A stretch of 64,000 nt of DNA from Chaetoceros tenuissimus. Lineage: Eukaryota > Bacillariophyta > Thalassiosirophyceae > Chaetocerotales > Chaetocerotaceae. Numbering within the stretch: the first letter of the stretch is position 1; the number at the start of each line of letters is the position of its first letter. Under the pieces are notes generated by a model. That model was not told the origin of the DNA and made no database searches. It worked only from the letters and a program-made list of their open reading frames with translations. Below are positions 1 through 9,797 of the stretch, piece by piece. The position numbers and the translations under genes are program-made. The stretch spans positions 2,418,001 to 2,482,000 of the forward strand of contig BLLK01000045.1 in NCBI GenBank assembly GCA_021927905.1, in the 5' to 3' direction.

Positions 1-1
1 A

Positions 2-175
2 CAGGTACGTCTTATTAATTTTGCTCGCCAACAACTTACTCCTTTGCAAGCGAAGTTTCGTTTTCGAATTGCACCAGATCATTGCAACGTCGATTTGGAT
101 GGAGAAGACGATAGAGATATATATCTGATGAGCTTAAAAAAGCAGCAAGAAATAAAGATTCAGAAGTCAATGTAA
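2..175 (+). CDS. possible C-terminal piece of a gene cut by the window edge
   Basis: The frame is open from base 2 to a TAA at 173-175, about 57 codons, with a coding-like mix of charged residues (repeated Asp/Glu near the middle, Lys/Gln-rich end). There is no start codon at the left edge, so it would be the last exon of a gene lying outside the window. The first bases also read as a strong splice-donor consensus (AG|GTACGT at bases 3-10), which argues against coding from base 5 onward. I do not recognise the product. This could be chance. Confidence 0.2.
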   Translation, partial: QVRLINFARQQLTPLQAKFRFRIAPDHCNVDLDGEDDRDIYLMSLKKQQEIKIQKSM

Positions 176-2263
176 CCATTTGGAAATCTTGAACAAGCTT
201 TGTTGGCTCACAGAGGAAGAGCAAATAAGCCTTTTCAGAAAACTACCGATGCTACATGATACAAAATAGAGGCAAGATTTACAAATGAAGAGAGATATTG
301 GAGCTAGCTTTTTCTTTTGGAGATGGAATCTGGTTCATCGCTTACAAACAAGAGACGGAACCAAGTCATTCGTTTATCAAGATAGGTAACCAACGATAAA
401 GAAGCCATGATGGATGATTAGAGCATCATTTATCTTCTAATTTTTCATAGAATTGCAATACACTGAGATCAAGTTCTTCGATTCTTTCTTGTCTCCTCCT
501 TTTCCATCCACTCCCACCACTCATTCCTGATCTTTCGAAACACCCACTTGTTTTTTCAGCATTGGTCTTAATAATAATTGGTGTTTCGTTTGTTTGTGCT
601 TATTCTACGGCTTGTTTATTACGAGAAAATGATTGGAATACTGATAAACAGGAACTTACAATCAAAACTAGCTGATTGTAACTTTCTTTTCATAAAGTGC
701 GATGTCATATGAATATTGTGCATTGATTATTGACATTGAACTAATAATTATATTTCACCCTCTTCTCCTTCTCAACGAACTTGGTTTCATTTTATTTGGA
801 AAAGTATTTGTACTTGTAGTAATGACCTCAATAGTAATCAATCTTCCGACTTTGAAAACGTTCATACAGATGTGTTCTATTAGTAAAAATGACAATTTTG
901 TACTTCGGCCTACAAGAAAATAGTAATTGTAACCGTTGTTAAAAAGATCTAACTGAATTTGGATTTAAATGCAAACATCATTTTCCCCTATGCAGTTTTT
1001 TCTGTGTAGTGAGTGGGAAAGTTAGAAAATCAGTTTATTTTCTGTTGAAGTTGTATCAGACTTTCTTTACTAATATGTTTTTTGTGTCTTGCTTCTTACT
1101 ACTATCACAATTTACTGTTTCATGTTGTTTGTGCCTTATTTGTTTCTGATTTAGGTGATTTTTCTGTAAAGTTACCTAACCTTGCTCATTGATTTGACCT
1201 TTAATTCGACGACATTAAAACATGTACAAGGTATTTTGTAGGATTAGAATTGGGTATTAATAACAAGAGGACCTTGTGTATTTAAAATGAAGAGAACTCG
1301 AATTTTATTGGAGAATTAACAAACACCAACGGAAACAATAAATATATTTCTACTGCGCAATTACGATGTCGGAATAATAGTAATAATAGTCAATACTACT
1401 TTCTCACGAGGTTTTCACCATCTTCTCCTTCTGAACGAACACTTTAATTGTGCTGGGGTAAAAGAAATTGCTGTTTCTAGCCGTAGTCGTGAACTCAACA
1501 ATTAGTTATCAATCAACTGACTTTTAAATTGTTCATATTACATACATATGTGTTTTATTAATAAAAATGAAAATTTTGTACACCGACCTGCAAAGTCATT
1601 CATTTCCTTGGATGCTCTTCTTTGTCTAGTGAGACTGGATTTCAAATTTTGGATTGAGGAAAAATGTCAGATGACACGGCATTTGAATCCCGTACAGCAG
1701 CATACCACGCGAATTTTTCTGAACATTGTTCAAAAAGCCGCATACAACATACTTTTCTAAAAACAAACTTATTAGAAAGATTATTTTGAAGATTCTAAAA
1801 AGTTAATCATATACATAGATAGACTCCAAAGTACATACTATGAATTTTTGAGACTTAGTTAGTTAACTGCTTGATCCCCCTACTAAACTGAATGACAAAT
1901 GCAATTAATTTGTGACAAATGCAAAATGAGATTTATTCCACTACTTCAAATTTATATTCATTAAGACGAAGCCTCAGATAATGATCATGCAGAGTCATCA
2001 TTTGTCCATATTTAGAATATTTGATTATTTCTATTCTAGATTTGTAATTTTTGTGAACTATCTCAAATAATCTGATTCTCTACCAGCCAATGAGCTTCTT
2101 TTGTAGATATAAGAAAAGTTTGGTAGAAAGTGGTTTTGTAAGCAAAAATCTGCTGTTTGTTTGGATGTTCCAATAAACTCAATATCAATGGATCTGTACC
2201 TGCACAGAGATGTGGAACAGCCTTAAATTTATCATCAAAGACAACATGGTATTGAGGTGATAC
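176..2263. other. AT-rich gene-poor stretch
   Basis: Only short unsupported open frames are visible on either strand. No RNA gene, tandem array or transposon end was recognised. The last 300 bases may include the decayed 5' part of the tyrosine-recombinase remnant that follows: in another frame, about 2257-2280 reads like the family's Cys-Pro-Val segment. Confidence 0.4.
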
Positions 2264-3055
2264 ATGCCCTGTTTTAACATTTCAAGATCAATGCAACATT
2301 ACCCTTTCTTCCACATGATGAGAAGTTGCGAGTATTCAAAGACCTCTTACAAGGAGGAATCAAAACAAACGAAGATCTTGGAGATCAATAACTTTTGTTT
2401 CTTTAAAAGAAACCGTCAGCTAGACATTTTGAAAGACACAGCTGATCTGAAGAATGCAGATTACGTTGACATTAACTTTATTTTACAAAAGAACAATGAG
2501 GTAGATGACTCCGTTGGACTCTATGACTCAGAAGACGACTGGAGATCTCCTACCTTCATCTGGGGAACAATCATTGAAACTATCCTCGGATACCCTGGGA
2601 CAGACTCAAATTCTCCTGTGAATACCTGGTTTGATCCAAAGAAAAAGAAACTAGTCTACATCAACAGCAAACAAATATGCACTCAACTTAGCGTGTCAGC
2701 TCATGCCATTGGCTCGGACAAGTTAGGCTTCAGTCCTGATGAAATTGGATGTCATTCTATTTGTTCCGGAGGAGCTATGGCTTTGTACCTCAGTAACCCA
2801 AATGAATTGATCATCATGCTTATTGGATGATGGAAAAGCAACTCCTTCATGAAATACATCCGCAAGCAAGTCGCAATGTTCTCCAAAAACATTTCAAAAG
2901 GAATGATGAAGAATAGAGACTTCTTCACAATACCAGACATAAACAAAGCACGTAAAGACAGAAATAATGATGGCGATGGAAGAGAATGGAATTGCATTGG
3001 AATCTTTCCTTCCCATGGTTTCCTTGCCCGTCCACCTGTCTTCACTATGAGATAA
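2264..3055 (+). pseudogene. decayed tyrosine recombinase of a diatom-type mobile element
   Basis: The reading frame runs 188 codons from ATG at 2264 to a TGA at 2828-2830, then continues in the same frame to 3055. Across that stop the protein matches the C-terminal catalytic half of a tyrosine recombinase/integrase family common in diatom genomes. The segment LGFSPDEIG is followed by the H-x-x-R box, then IGxW, then a Lys-Tyr-Ile-Arg segment carrying the presumed nucleophile Tyr. Two catalytic-region changes stand out. The box reads His-Ser-Ile-Cys, so the expected Arg is Cys (TGT at 2762-2764), and the Arg of the IGRW segment is the TGA stop. Both fit CGN to TGN changes. The N-terminal DNA-binding half is missing or frameshifted. 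Family membership comes from motif recall. The element is almost certainly dead. Confidence 0.7.
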
Positions 3056-3993
3056 AATGATGTGGTAGTGAAGGATGGATCAGGTTTGGAATAAGAAATC
3101 AAATTTTCCGCCACTTGTCTGTCTTTAGTTTAGAGCCTTGGTACTATCGCATACACGACATATGTATCTTAGCATGAACAGGAGAATGACCAATATATGC
3201 AAGTGGGTCCCATTAAGGTTATACCTTCTTGGATACAATGGCTCCCAACTGAAACTGAAAATTGTTTTCAACTTTTAATATCTTGCTCTGTTTTCTTAGT
3301 TCAATGTTTCTTACCATACATACAACATGATTTGTTCAATCACTTGTTTTGTTCATTTATGCGTTTGACTAGCTGGGATTGACATCACATTTATGGAGCG
3401 TAGTATTCAACAAGCACATTCACATCTTCTATTTGATCCAGGTGCCTAGGAGCAAATGTACCTAGAAATTCTTTTGGAAGATTTCAGAAAACATGATAAA
3501 CTGCCTTGAAAAGACTAGCAAATTCAAATACAAGTTAGAGTACAAATTGCTTCTAACTCCCATAATAAATATTTGTAACTGTTTGCATTGTTGTCCATGC
3601 TCTGTTTTTCCCATCTTGGACCAAGTATTCTTGGTATTCCAATCTTCACAAAACATGTATATGCATGTCATTGACAAATAGTCATGGCCCTAACAATGCA
3701 TATCTACATCTATTCAATCTGTATACCTATATCTTTATTGCCAACTTTCCTCCTTTTATGGGGAATACACACCTAGATTTCCTCCAACATCCAGAAAGTC
3801 TACTTTTAATGCAACCTGCAGTAGCCTATGGCCCATTTCTCCACCATAGAGATGGGTAGAACACATTCATATGAAACACAGGGTACACCTCCCCAAAAAC
3901 TCTAATTGGCTGCTAGCACAGTGCTAGAGTTTGTAAATCCACATGTTCCACAATGATGCTCTTGAGCAAGAACCATGAAGAAATAAACAGATT
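3056..3993. other. non-coding stretch after the recombinase remnant
   Basis: Short open frames overlap on both strands but none has coding character. No repeat, RNA gene or regulatory element was recognised. It may be remaining sequence of the same decayed element. Confidence 0.35.
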
Positions 3994-4293
3994 AGAGTGG
4001 TGTTAGGAATCTGTGCTCTCTTTGCGTTTGATTTGATTGAGCACAGATTCTTTTCAAGCCCATTTTTCATTTTTGATTTGAGGATAAAATGTAGAAAGGC
4101 CACGTACTTGATATACCATTTCTGCGTAGAAGAAAAATGTGCTCAATTTTGAGCGGACGCAAAATTGAGCACATAATTTGATTTTTTTTCAAAAAAGAGT
4201 GGTGAGAACCCTAAATTCAAAAATCGAATGGAGCACACTTTTTCTTCAATCCAACGCAGAATCGAGCACAAAACACACCTCTAACACCACTCT
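3994..4293. mobile_element. 300-bp MITE-like element with 13-bp terminal inverted repeats
   Basis: AGAGTGGTGTTAG at 3994-4006 is the exact reverse complement of 4281-4293. The element is flanked on both sides by ATT (3991-3993 and 4294-4296), a possible 3-bp target duplication. Inside, TGTGCTCAATTTTG (4138-4151) and its reverse complement (4160-4173) form a central 14-bp stem with an 8-base loop. The heptamer GAGCACA or its complement occurs about six times across the element. There is no coding capacity. This is the structure of a non-autonomous DNA transposon; the 3-bp duplication would suit a PIF/Harbinger-like mover, but ATT is not the usual TWA, so the superfamily is open. Confidence 0.75.
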
Positions 4294-5525
4294 ATTATTT
4301 ACCAATGCATGGATGTGTTTTCTCCATGCATTTGAGAATATTAAATTGCCCTGGCAGGAAACCTGAAAGCAAAAAGCATGAAATCAGCATGTAGAAAGAA
4401 AGTTCCAATTAAAATTACAATTTGTAGAAGAAACAATGACAGAAATATTAAAATTCCTAAGCATAGAATGATGTCCTTATATCTGTTTATGAACATGAGA
4501 CTCTTGACAGGAATGGGAAAGATAATGCAAGGAATGGGAAAGATAATAATGCATGTATAGAGAAAGAGCAGGGTGTTTAGATAGGTATGAAGAGAGCTGA
4601 ATATGGTGTGTAACTCCTCTTGCTGAATGAGAAATGATGAATTTGAGGATTAAGGAAATTTGACTAGTTTTGTGAGGTAGGGACATGTACAAGTCATGCA
4701 TGGCCTATGGAATATTCTTCTCACTCAGAATTGAAAGTGCTGAATGTGGAGAATAAATTCAGGAATACTGAAGATAGTTTTCTAGACACTCTTGAATGGA
4801 TGTGAGTGGCATACATGACACCATGATACATCTCTAATGGTCATCATAATCACTGTAGTGGTTGAGTCAAATCCTGCTTTACTGAGTAAAACTAAGTTTT
4901 GCAATTGGGAATGGATATTGTATGAAAAAGTTTTCCACCTTTGATGACAGAGCCAAAGAAGGAGATCTCCTCCACAGGATCTAGTCATTATTTCATATTT
5001 TTCAAATACCAAAACACTGGACCAACACTTCCATAACTGTCTCTTTGTAGATCAAATGCACCAGAGACATGACACTCTTTTCATTCAAATAACCAACCTG
5101 TCATCATTACCAGTGCAGACATGCACACCAAAAATCTTTTGCAAAGCATATTGATGAATGACTTATATTTCTACTCTATTCATGTTGATTCTCTATCCTT
5201 CCAAAGTGGTTTTTGCTTTGCTTCTTGTGCCAATTTTGTCACTGAAGAATACTTCTTCAATATGGTGATCTTACTTCACTTTTGGGATATAGAATGAGCA
5301 TGTTATGTGAAATATAATGTCATTGGAAACTTAAAGAACTCAAAACCAGACAGTAGGGCGAAAAGTAAAGTAGGATAAGTCTTGTGGCTAGGATAGGGAA
5401 GAAGTGTTCCCTAGCTAGGGCTTCAGAGAAGCCATTTTTAGCTAAACACGAGTATGTAGCGTTGTACGTGTGTGGTGAACAAAATGTTAACTTTTAACTT
5501 TTACTAATCTAAAATTCGTACTCAA
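4294..5525. other. intergenic stretch before the methyltransferase gene
   Basis: No convincing gene is seen. There is a small imperfect duplication of a GGAATGGGAAAGATAAT motif near 4509-4552. The last part (about 5340-5525) is presumably the promoter and 5' leader of the following gene. Confidence 0.35.
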
Positions 5526-6806
5526 ATGTTCTTGTTTGACTTGCCAAATCATTATTGTGAGATGTCAGAGGAAAAAGTAGTTGGCAAAAAGCGCAGTAGA
5601 AAAAAGCTAGGAGGATGCTATCACTGTGGAGCACAACACAAGGCAAAACATTGTCCAAACGTCGTCTGTAGATTATGTGGGATTTTAGGACACGATGCTG
5701 GAGGCTGTACAAAGAAAGCAAAGCGTCCAGTCGATATGGGAACATGGACTTCGACCAAAGACAATAGTATAGGTTTCACTTTCATTGAGTTATTTGCTGG
5801 AGTTGGTGGATTTCGCATTGCCCTCGACAAACTTGGAGGCCACTGTGTTTTCGCAAGTGAAATTGATAGATTCTGCGTGAAGAATTACGAGTCAAATTTT
5901 GGTGGAGATCGTCCAGCGGGAAATATCTGTGAAATTAGCAGTGATAAAATTCCACCTGCAGATCTACTCGTGGGTGGTTTCCCCTGTCAACCTTTTTCGA
6001 GTTCAGGAAGTATGAAAGGCTTGGATGATCCAAGAGGACAATTATTTCGCGAAATCGTGAGACTTTTGCAGGATCTGAAACCAAAAGGATTCATTTTGGA
6101 AAATGTGAGAGGTTTACTGCTACATAACAATGGAGAGACACTGAAAGTGATATTGAAAGAACTCGAAAAGAATGACTACAAGGTGAAATACAAAGTGATT
6201 GATGCTGCAAAAATTCTACCACAAGAAAGGAGTAGGTTGTACTTTGTAGGCGTGAGATCTGATTTGTATCGAGATGAAGAATATCAGTTTCCAAATATTC
6301 CTTCATTGAACCGAGGTGTTGAAGATATTTTGCACCGTCCAGAAGAAATTGAAACGATCAAACACTTAGCTCTGAACAGTAATCAACTAAACAAGGTCAA
6401 GTCCCAGAAATATACAAAGGAGTTTCCTGAAGCACGATTCTTGAGCGATCTGAAAGTACCCGCTAAAACAATACAATCCAGCTACTCGAAATATATGGTT
6501 GGTAGCCAATTTGTTCCAATGGATGGCGAGTGGCGGAGATTCTCTCATAGAGAGGTGGCTAGACTTCAAGGCTTCCCTGAAAGTTTTTCCCTCTGCAAAG
6601 ATCGAGCATATCATATGATCGGGAATGCCGTAGCACCACCTTTGATTGCAATTATCGCAGCATCATTACTACAATACACAAATATAATAAGTGACCAGCG
6701 TGAAAGGTTGGGCTGGGATATTGCTACATCAATGTTGATGGATGCATGTCCTGAAGATAGAAAGAAAGTGTTACAAGAAGCTTTTGAGAAAATAAAGACT
6801 AACTAA
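5526..6806 (+). CDS. cytosine-5 DNA methyltransferase with two N-terminal zinc knuckles
   Basis: A single-exon 426-residue protein. It would transfer a methyl group from S-adenosylmethionine to C5 of cytosine in DNA. Two CCHC-type zinc knuckles come first (Cys31/34, His38, Cys43; then Cys48/51, His56, Cys61, the second with canonical C-x2-C-x4-H-x4-C spacing). The catalytic domain follows in the order of bacterial-type enzymes: motif I FAGVGG (about 90-95), motif IV Pro-Cys-Gln with catalytic Cys154, motif VI Glu-Asn-Val (192-194), motif VIII QERSR (233-237), then a target-recognition stretch, and motif X GNAVAPP near 366-372. It is not DNMT2-like (no Cys-Phe-Thr motif) and has no PHD, BAH or SNF2 part, so it resembles the compact bacterial-like DNMT class reported in diatoms. 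An alternative start is Met13 at 5562. All key catalytic residues are present, so it is likely active; the zinc knuckles suggest single-strand nucleic-acid binding. Confidence 0.9.
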   Translation: MFLFDLPNHYCEMSEEKVVGKKRSRKKLGGCYHCGAQHKAKHCPNVVCRLCGILGHDAGGCTKKAKRPVDMGTWTSTKDNSIGFTFIELFAGVGGFRIALDKLGGHCVFASEIDRFCVKNYESNFGGDRPAGNICEISSDKIPPADLLVGGFPCQPFSSSGSMKGLDDPRGQLFREIVRLLQDLKPKGFILENVRGLLLHNNGETLKVILKELEKNDYKVKYKVIDAAKILPQERSRLYFVGVRSDLYRDEEYQFPNIPSLNRGVEDILHRPEEIETIKHLALNSNQLNKVKSQKYTKEFPEARFLSDLKVPAKTIQSSYSKYMVGSQFVPMDGEWRRFSHREVARLQGFPESFSLCKDRAYHMIGNAVAPPLIAIIAASLLQYTNIISDQRERLGWDIATSMLMDACPEDRKKVLQEAFEKIKTN

Positions 6807-6984
6807 TTTTCATATTTTTACGCCCACTAGTAGACTCCTCTAGCTGGAGAGGGTAATGCACAATTTTTCGATTCTTCATTCTAAAAGCTCTTTACTTCAA
6901 TAGTATAATCACACCATGTGATAAATTGTCCTGTAGAAATCATGACCTAAGTTGAATATAGGGAGTACAGAGGCTTGTCAATTC
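6807..6984. other. intergenic, convergent 3' ends
   Basis: A short gap between the methyltransferase stop and the esterase stop. It holds no recognisable remnant of the missing esterase C-terminus in any frame I read. Confidence 0.4.
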
Positions 6985-7997
6985 TCAAGGCCCATCCTGG
7001 TAAGGCAAAAGATGAGATTTCTTTATGTCTTTTCCAAATAATTCTGGGAATCTAAGAAGCAAATTTAAAGAAGCTTGTCCGCCTAGACTTGACCCAATAG
7101 TGCTAGTGTGCTCTTTCTCAGGCATTGTGCGAAATTCTTCATCAATCAGTGGCTTGAGAGTCAAACCAACAAAATCAGCATGAGCTAAAGTTGAATTATG
7201 TCAGTGAATAGTCATTAGAAACACTCATAAAATACATTAATCAGACACATTTGAGAACTGTTACCTTGTGAAAAAGCTGTTGATATATCACCATATTCCA
7301 AATGACGGCGAGGCACAAACGCAAGCCTATCTGTTGCACTAGGAATCATAACTATGATGGGAGGAAAAGAGTGTTCATTTGTTTTTAATTGCTTTCTCTC
7401 AGCCATCCGTGTCAAAGCACCAGCCAATCGCCAAGAATATCCTGTCCAGGAACTACTATCTTGCATTGCATTTTGACCATCATGAACGTATAAAACTGGA
7501 TATCTAAGATCTGCGTATTTTGGATCATTGTACTCAGGTGGAGTCCACACCTTGATATCTCTTGCTGGCAAAATAAATGAATCTGCGAGATCGGTACCTA
7601 GATTACTGCTGCTCTTCTGCTTGAGATAATGCTTTCGAGGGGGCAAAGTAATTAGATTTCCACCGTTTAAACCATCTGGAAAAGGAGCTTGCAGCGCTCT
7701 AGTCGGTGTCTCTAGTTTTCTTCGAAAGCGTGGCTCTGTTGAAGAATTCAGTACTGTTTTTTCAATTCCTCCACTACTGTTATTGCTTGTAGAGTAACCT
7801 TCAATCCTTAAGATCAAATACAGGAAGCTGACTATAGAAAAAAACATTTGAGTCGCTCTTCCAAATAAGGTAGCAGATGAAGGTACAAAATGTATGTATT
7901 GAGAAATGAGAAAGATCGTTGTGCTGTTCTGGTCTCGTTTCTTCGCCAGTCCAATGTCAAAGAAGAATCCAGCTTTGACACCTTTTGATGACGTCAT
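6985..7997 (-). CDS. alpha/beta-hydrolase esterase of the enterochelin-esterase-like family, C-terminally short
   Basis: Two exons on the minus strand, 7997-7265 and 7184-6985, joined by a 80-bp GT..AG intron in phase 1; 310 residues. The N-terminus has a hydrophobic stretch around residues 50-65 (signal peptide or anchor; Met51 at 7847 is a possible alternative start). The middle matches the putative-esterase family: a Val-Trp-Thr-Pro-Pro strand, then Tyr-Pro-Val-Leu-Tyr-Val-His-Asp-Gly-Gln-Asn, and in exon 2 the nucleophile elbow GSSLGG with Ser as nucleophile. The protein stops about 25 residues after the elbow, where family members normally go on for roughly 100 residues that carry the catalytic Asp and His. 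So it is truncated, mis-spliced or decaying. The start of the neighbouring eIF2B gene is about 220 bp away, head to head. Confidence 0.65.
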
Positions 7998-8218
7998 AAA
8001 TACCTATTTTATCTTTACTATAAAGTTTAGGTATCCTTTAGGTCAATGGGTTATGAGACATTAGAATTTGGAATTGAGGGTGATGCGAGCTTGTTGTTGA
8101 ATGATGAAGGTAAAAAAACTACATCACCTATTTGGAACTGTTTCGAACCTCTTTCTTTCATACATTAGTCAAAGACCGTTTTGAAAGCATCTGCACAATT
8201 CCTATTCAGGTAACGAAT
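7998..8218. promoter_or_regulatory. shared upstream region of the divergent esterase and eIF2B beta genes
   Basis: About 220 bp between two divergent start codons. It contains a candidate intron for the eIF2B transcript (GT at 8110, AG at 8167-8168) that would join an upstream ATG at 8046 in frame to the main reading frame. Confidence 0.35.
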
Positions 8219-9634
8219 ATGGTTTATAAGAAGGAGCTTCAAGACTCGAAAACGGATATTGTAAGATCATGGCTTGCAACAAATCATCCAAAGCAAATTG
8301 CGCTTTTGGATAAATTTGAAATGGAGCTTAGATTGGGTAGACTTTCAGCTTCCTCGAAAAGCAAGAAGAGTCCATCTACTCAGATTTCTAAGAATTTTGG
8401 AGGAGTTTCGTCCAGGGATAGAAGGGAAGTTACCTTTCGCACTGTTGAATTGTTGAGAACTTTGATTGGAAATACGAAGTGGAAAAATGCAGCTCAACTC
8501 ATGGCACTTTTGAAGGGAGTAGGCACAGAGCTGCATGCTGCTGGAGGTGGAAAAGAGCCTGCGATTGCAAACATAGTATTAAGAGTCATGTGTGCAGTTC
8601 GGGATGAAGTTGCAACAGCTGAAGTAAATGAGCAAGCTCAAGCATCTGATAAATCAGGTAACGAGAAAAAATCTATGGATCCAATTGATGAAGAATCTGA
8701 ACACAATCATGATATCGCAGTGAAAGATGTGGAAGCTTTAGCTTCCAAAGCAAAACATAGTCAAGGTGCAAGTGGAATAAGTAGAAATCTTTCACTCGCA
8801 AGTATGCTATGGGCACATCCACAGCATTTAATGTCCTCAAAACGCAGTGATTCATTTTCAAGTGTAGATTCCTCCTCTGACCCTTTGAGCAATATATCAG
8901 ATTCTGGTGGACAATATCCTGCAAGTTTTTATGTTTCAAGACCCCAATTCCGTCCAGCGGTTATGGAAGCAATTCAAGAAATTATGCTTGATCTTGAAGA
9001 TCTGCACAAAAATATTGATGAACAAGCAAGTGCTCACATCCATGCTGGTGAGGTCATTTTAACATATTCCAGAAGTAAAACGGTTGAATCATTTCTAAAA
9101 GCAGCTGCAAAGAAACGTCAATTTCAAGTTATTATTTGCGAAGGTGCACCTCATTATGGTGGTCATACTATGGCTAACTCGCTGGCCAAAGATGGCATTG
9201 ACACTACGGTCATTCATGATTCTGCTGCATTTGCAATAATGGCCAGAGTCAACAAGGTGCTTTTACCTGCACATGCTGTTCTTGCAAATGGTGGTTTGGT
9301 TGCACCAAGTGGATCGCATATGTTGGCATTGGCAGCAGCTCATAATTCTGTACCTGTCGTATGTTTGACAGGAATGTTCAAGCTTTGCCCAATGTATCCT
9401 CATGAGGGACAGGATACTTTGCAAGAATTAGTATCTCCTTCTAGCATTATCGACTACTCAGAAATGAGCAACCAGACAATATCCAAAGTGGAGCTATTGA
9501 ATCCAGTTCATGACTACATCAAACCTGACTTAGTGAAATTATATGTGACCAACATTGGTGCCTTTCAGCCAAGTTATATTTACAGATTACTCGCAGAATA
9601 TTACAGCAGCGATGACTGGGGTTCCTTTGATTAA
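8219..9634 (+). CDS. EIF2B2: translation initiation factor eIF2B subunit beta
   Basis: 471 residues from ATG at 8219, no intron inside. eIF2B is the GDP/GTP exchange factor of eIF2; the beta subunit belongs to its regulatory core in the cytosol. The C-terminal half follows the eIF2B beta/GCD7 pattern: a Tyr-Ser-Arg-Ser-x-Thr-Val-Glu strand, VIICEGAP, then His-Asp-Ser-Ala-Ala-Phe, ARVNKVLL, an Ala-Asn-Gly-Gly loop, FKLCPMYP, and the end block NPVHDYI..ITNIGAFQPSYIYRL-like. A low-complexity Ser-rich insert occupies about residues 150-240. The frame is open further up but without ATG; an upstream exon (8046-8109) spliced to 8169 would give 509 residues and keep frame. I chose 8219 because it leaves room for a promoter towards the divergent esterase gene. 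The subunit assignment (beta rather than alpha or delta) is by recalled similarity. Confidence 0.9.
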   Translation: MVYKKELQDSKTDIVRSWLATNHPKQIALLDKFEMELRLGRLSASSKSKKSPSTQISKNFGGVSSRDRREVTFRTVELLRTLIGNTKWKNAAQLMALLKGVGTELHAAGGGKEPAIANIVLRVMCAVRDEVATAEVNEQAQASDKSGNEKKSMDPIDEESEHNHDIAVKDVEALASKAKHSQGASGISRNLSLASMLWAHPQHLMSSKRSDSFSSVDSSSDPLSNISDSGGQYPASFYVSRPQFRPAVMEAIQEIMLDLEDLHKNIDEQASAHIHAGEVILTYSRSKTVESFLKAAAKKRQFQVIICEGAPHYGGHTMANSLAKDGIDTTVIHDSAAFAIMARVNKVLLPAHAVLANGGLVAPSGSHMLALAAAHNSVPVVCLTGMFKLCPMYPHEGQDTLQELVSPSSIIDYSEMSNQTISKVELLNPVHDYIKPDLVKLYVTNIGAFQPSYIYRLLAEYYSSDDWGSFD

Positions 9635-9797
9635 AAATTTTCACTTTGATGCAATGCAAAATTACCATATACGTTAAAGATATATAAAAATAAGAATGAA
9701 GATAAGTCTTTATAAATTTATTCACTGCTTGGGGACATACATGCATTCTTCCATTGATCAAACCACAATGTGATAAGCTTCACTCGGTCTGCCACAT

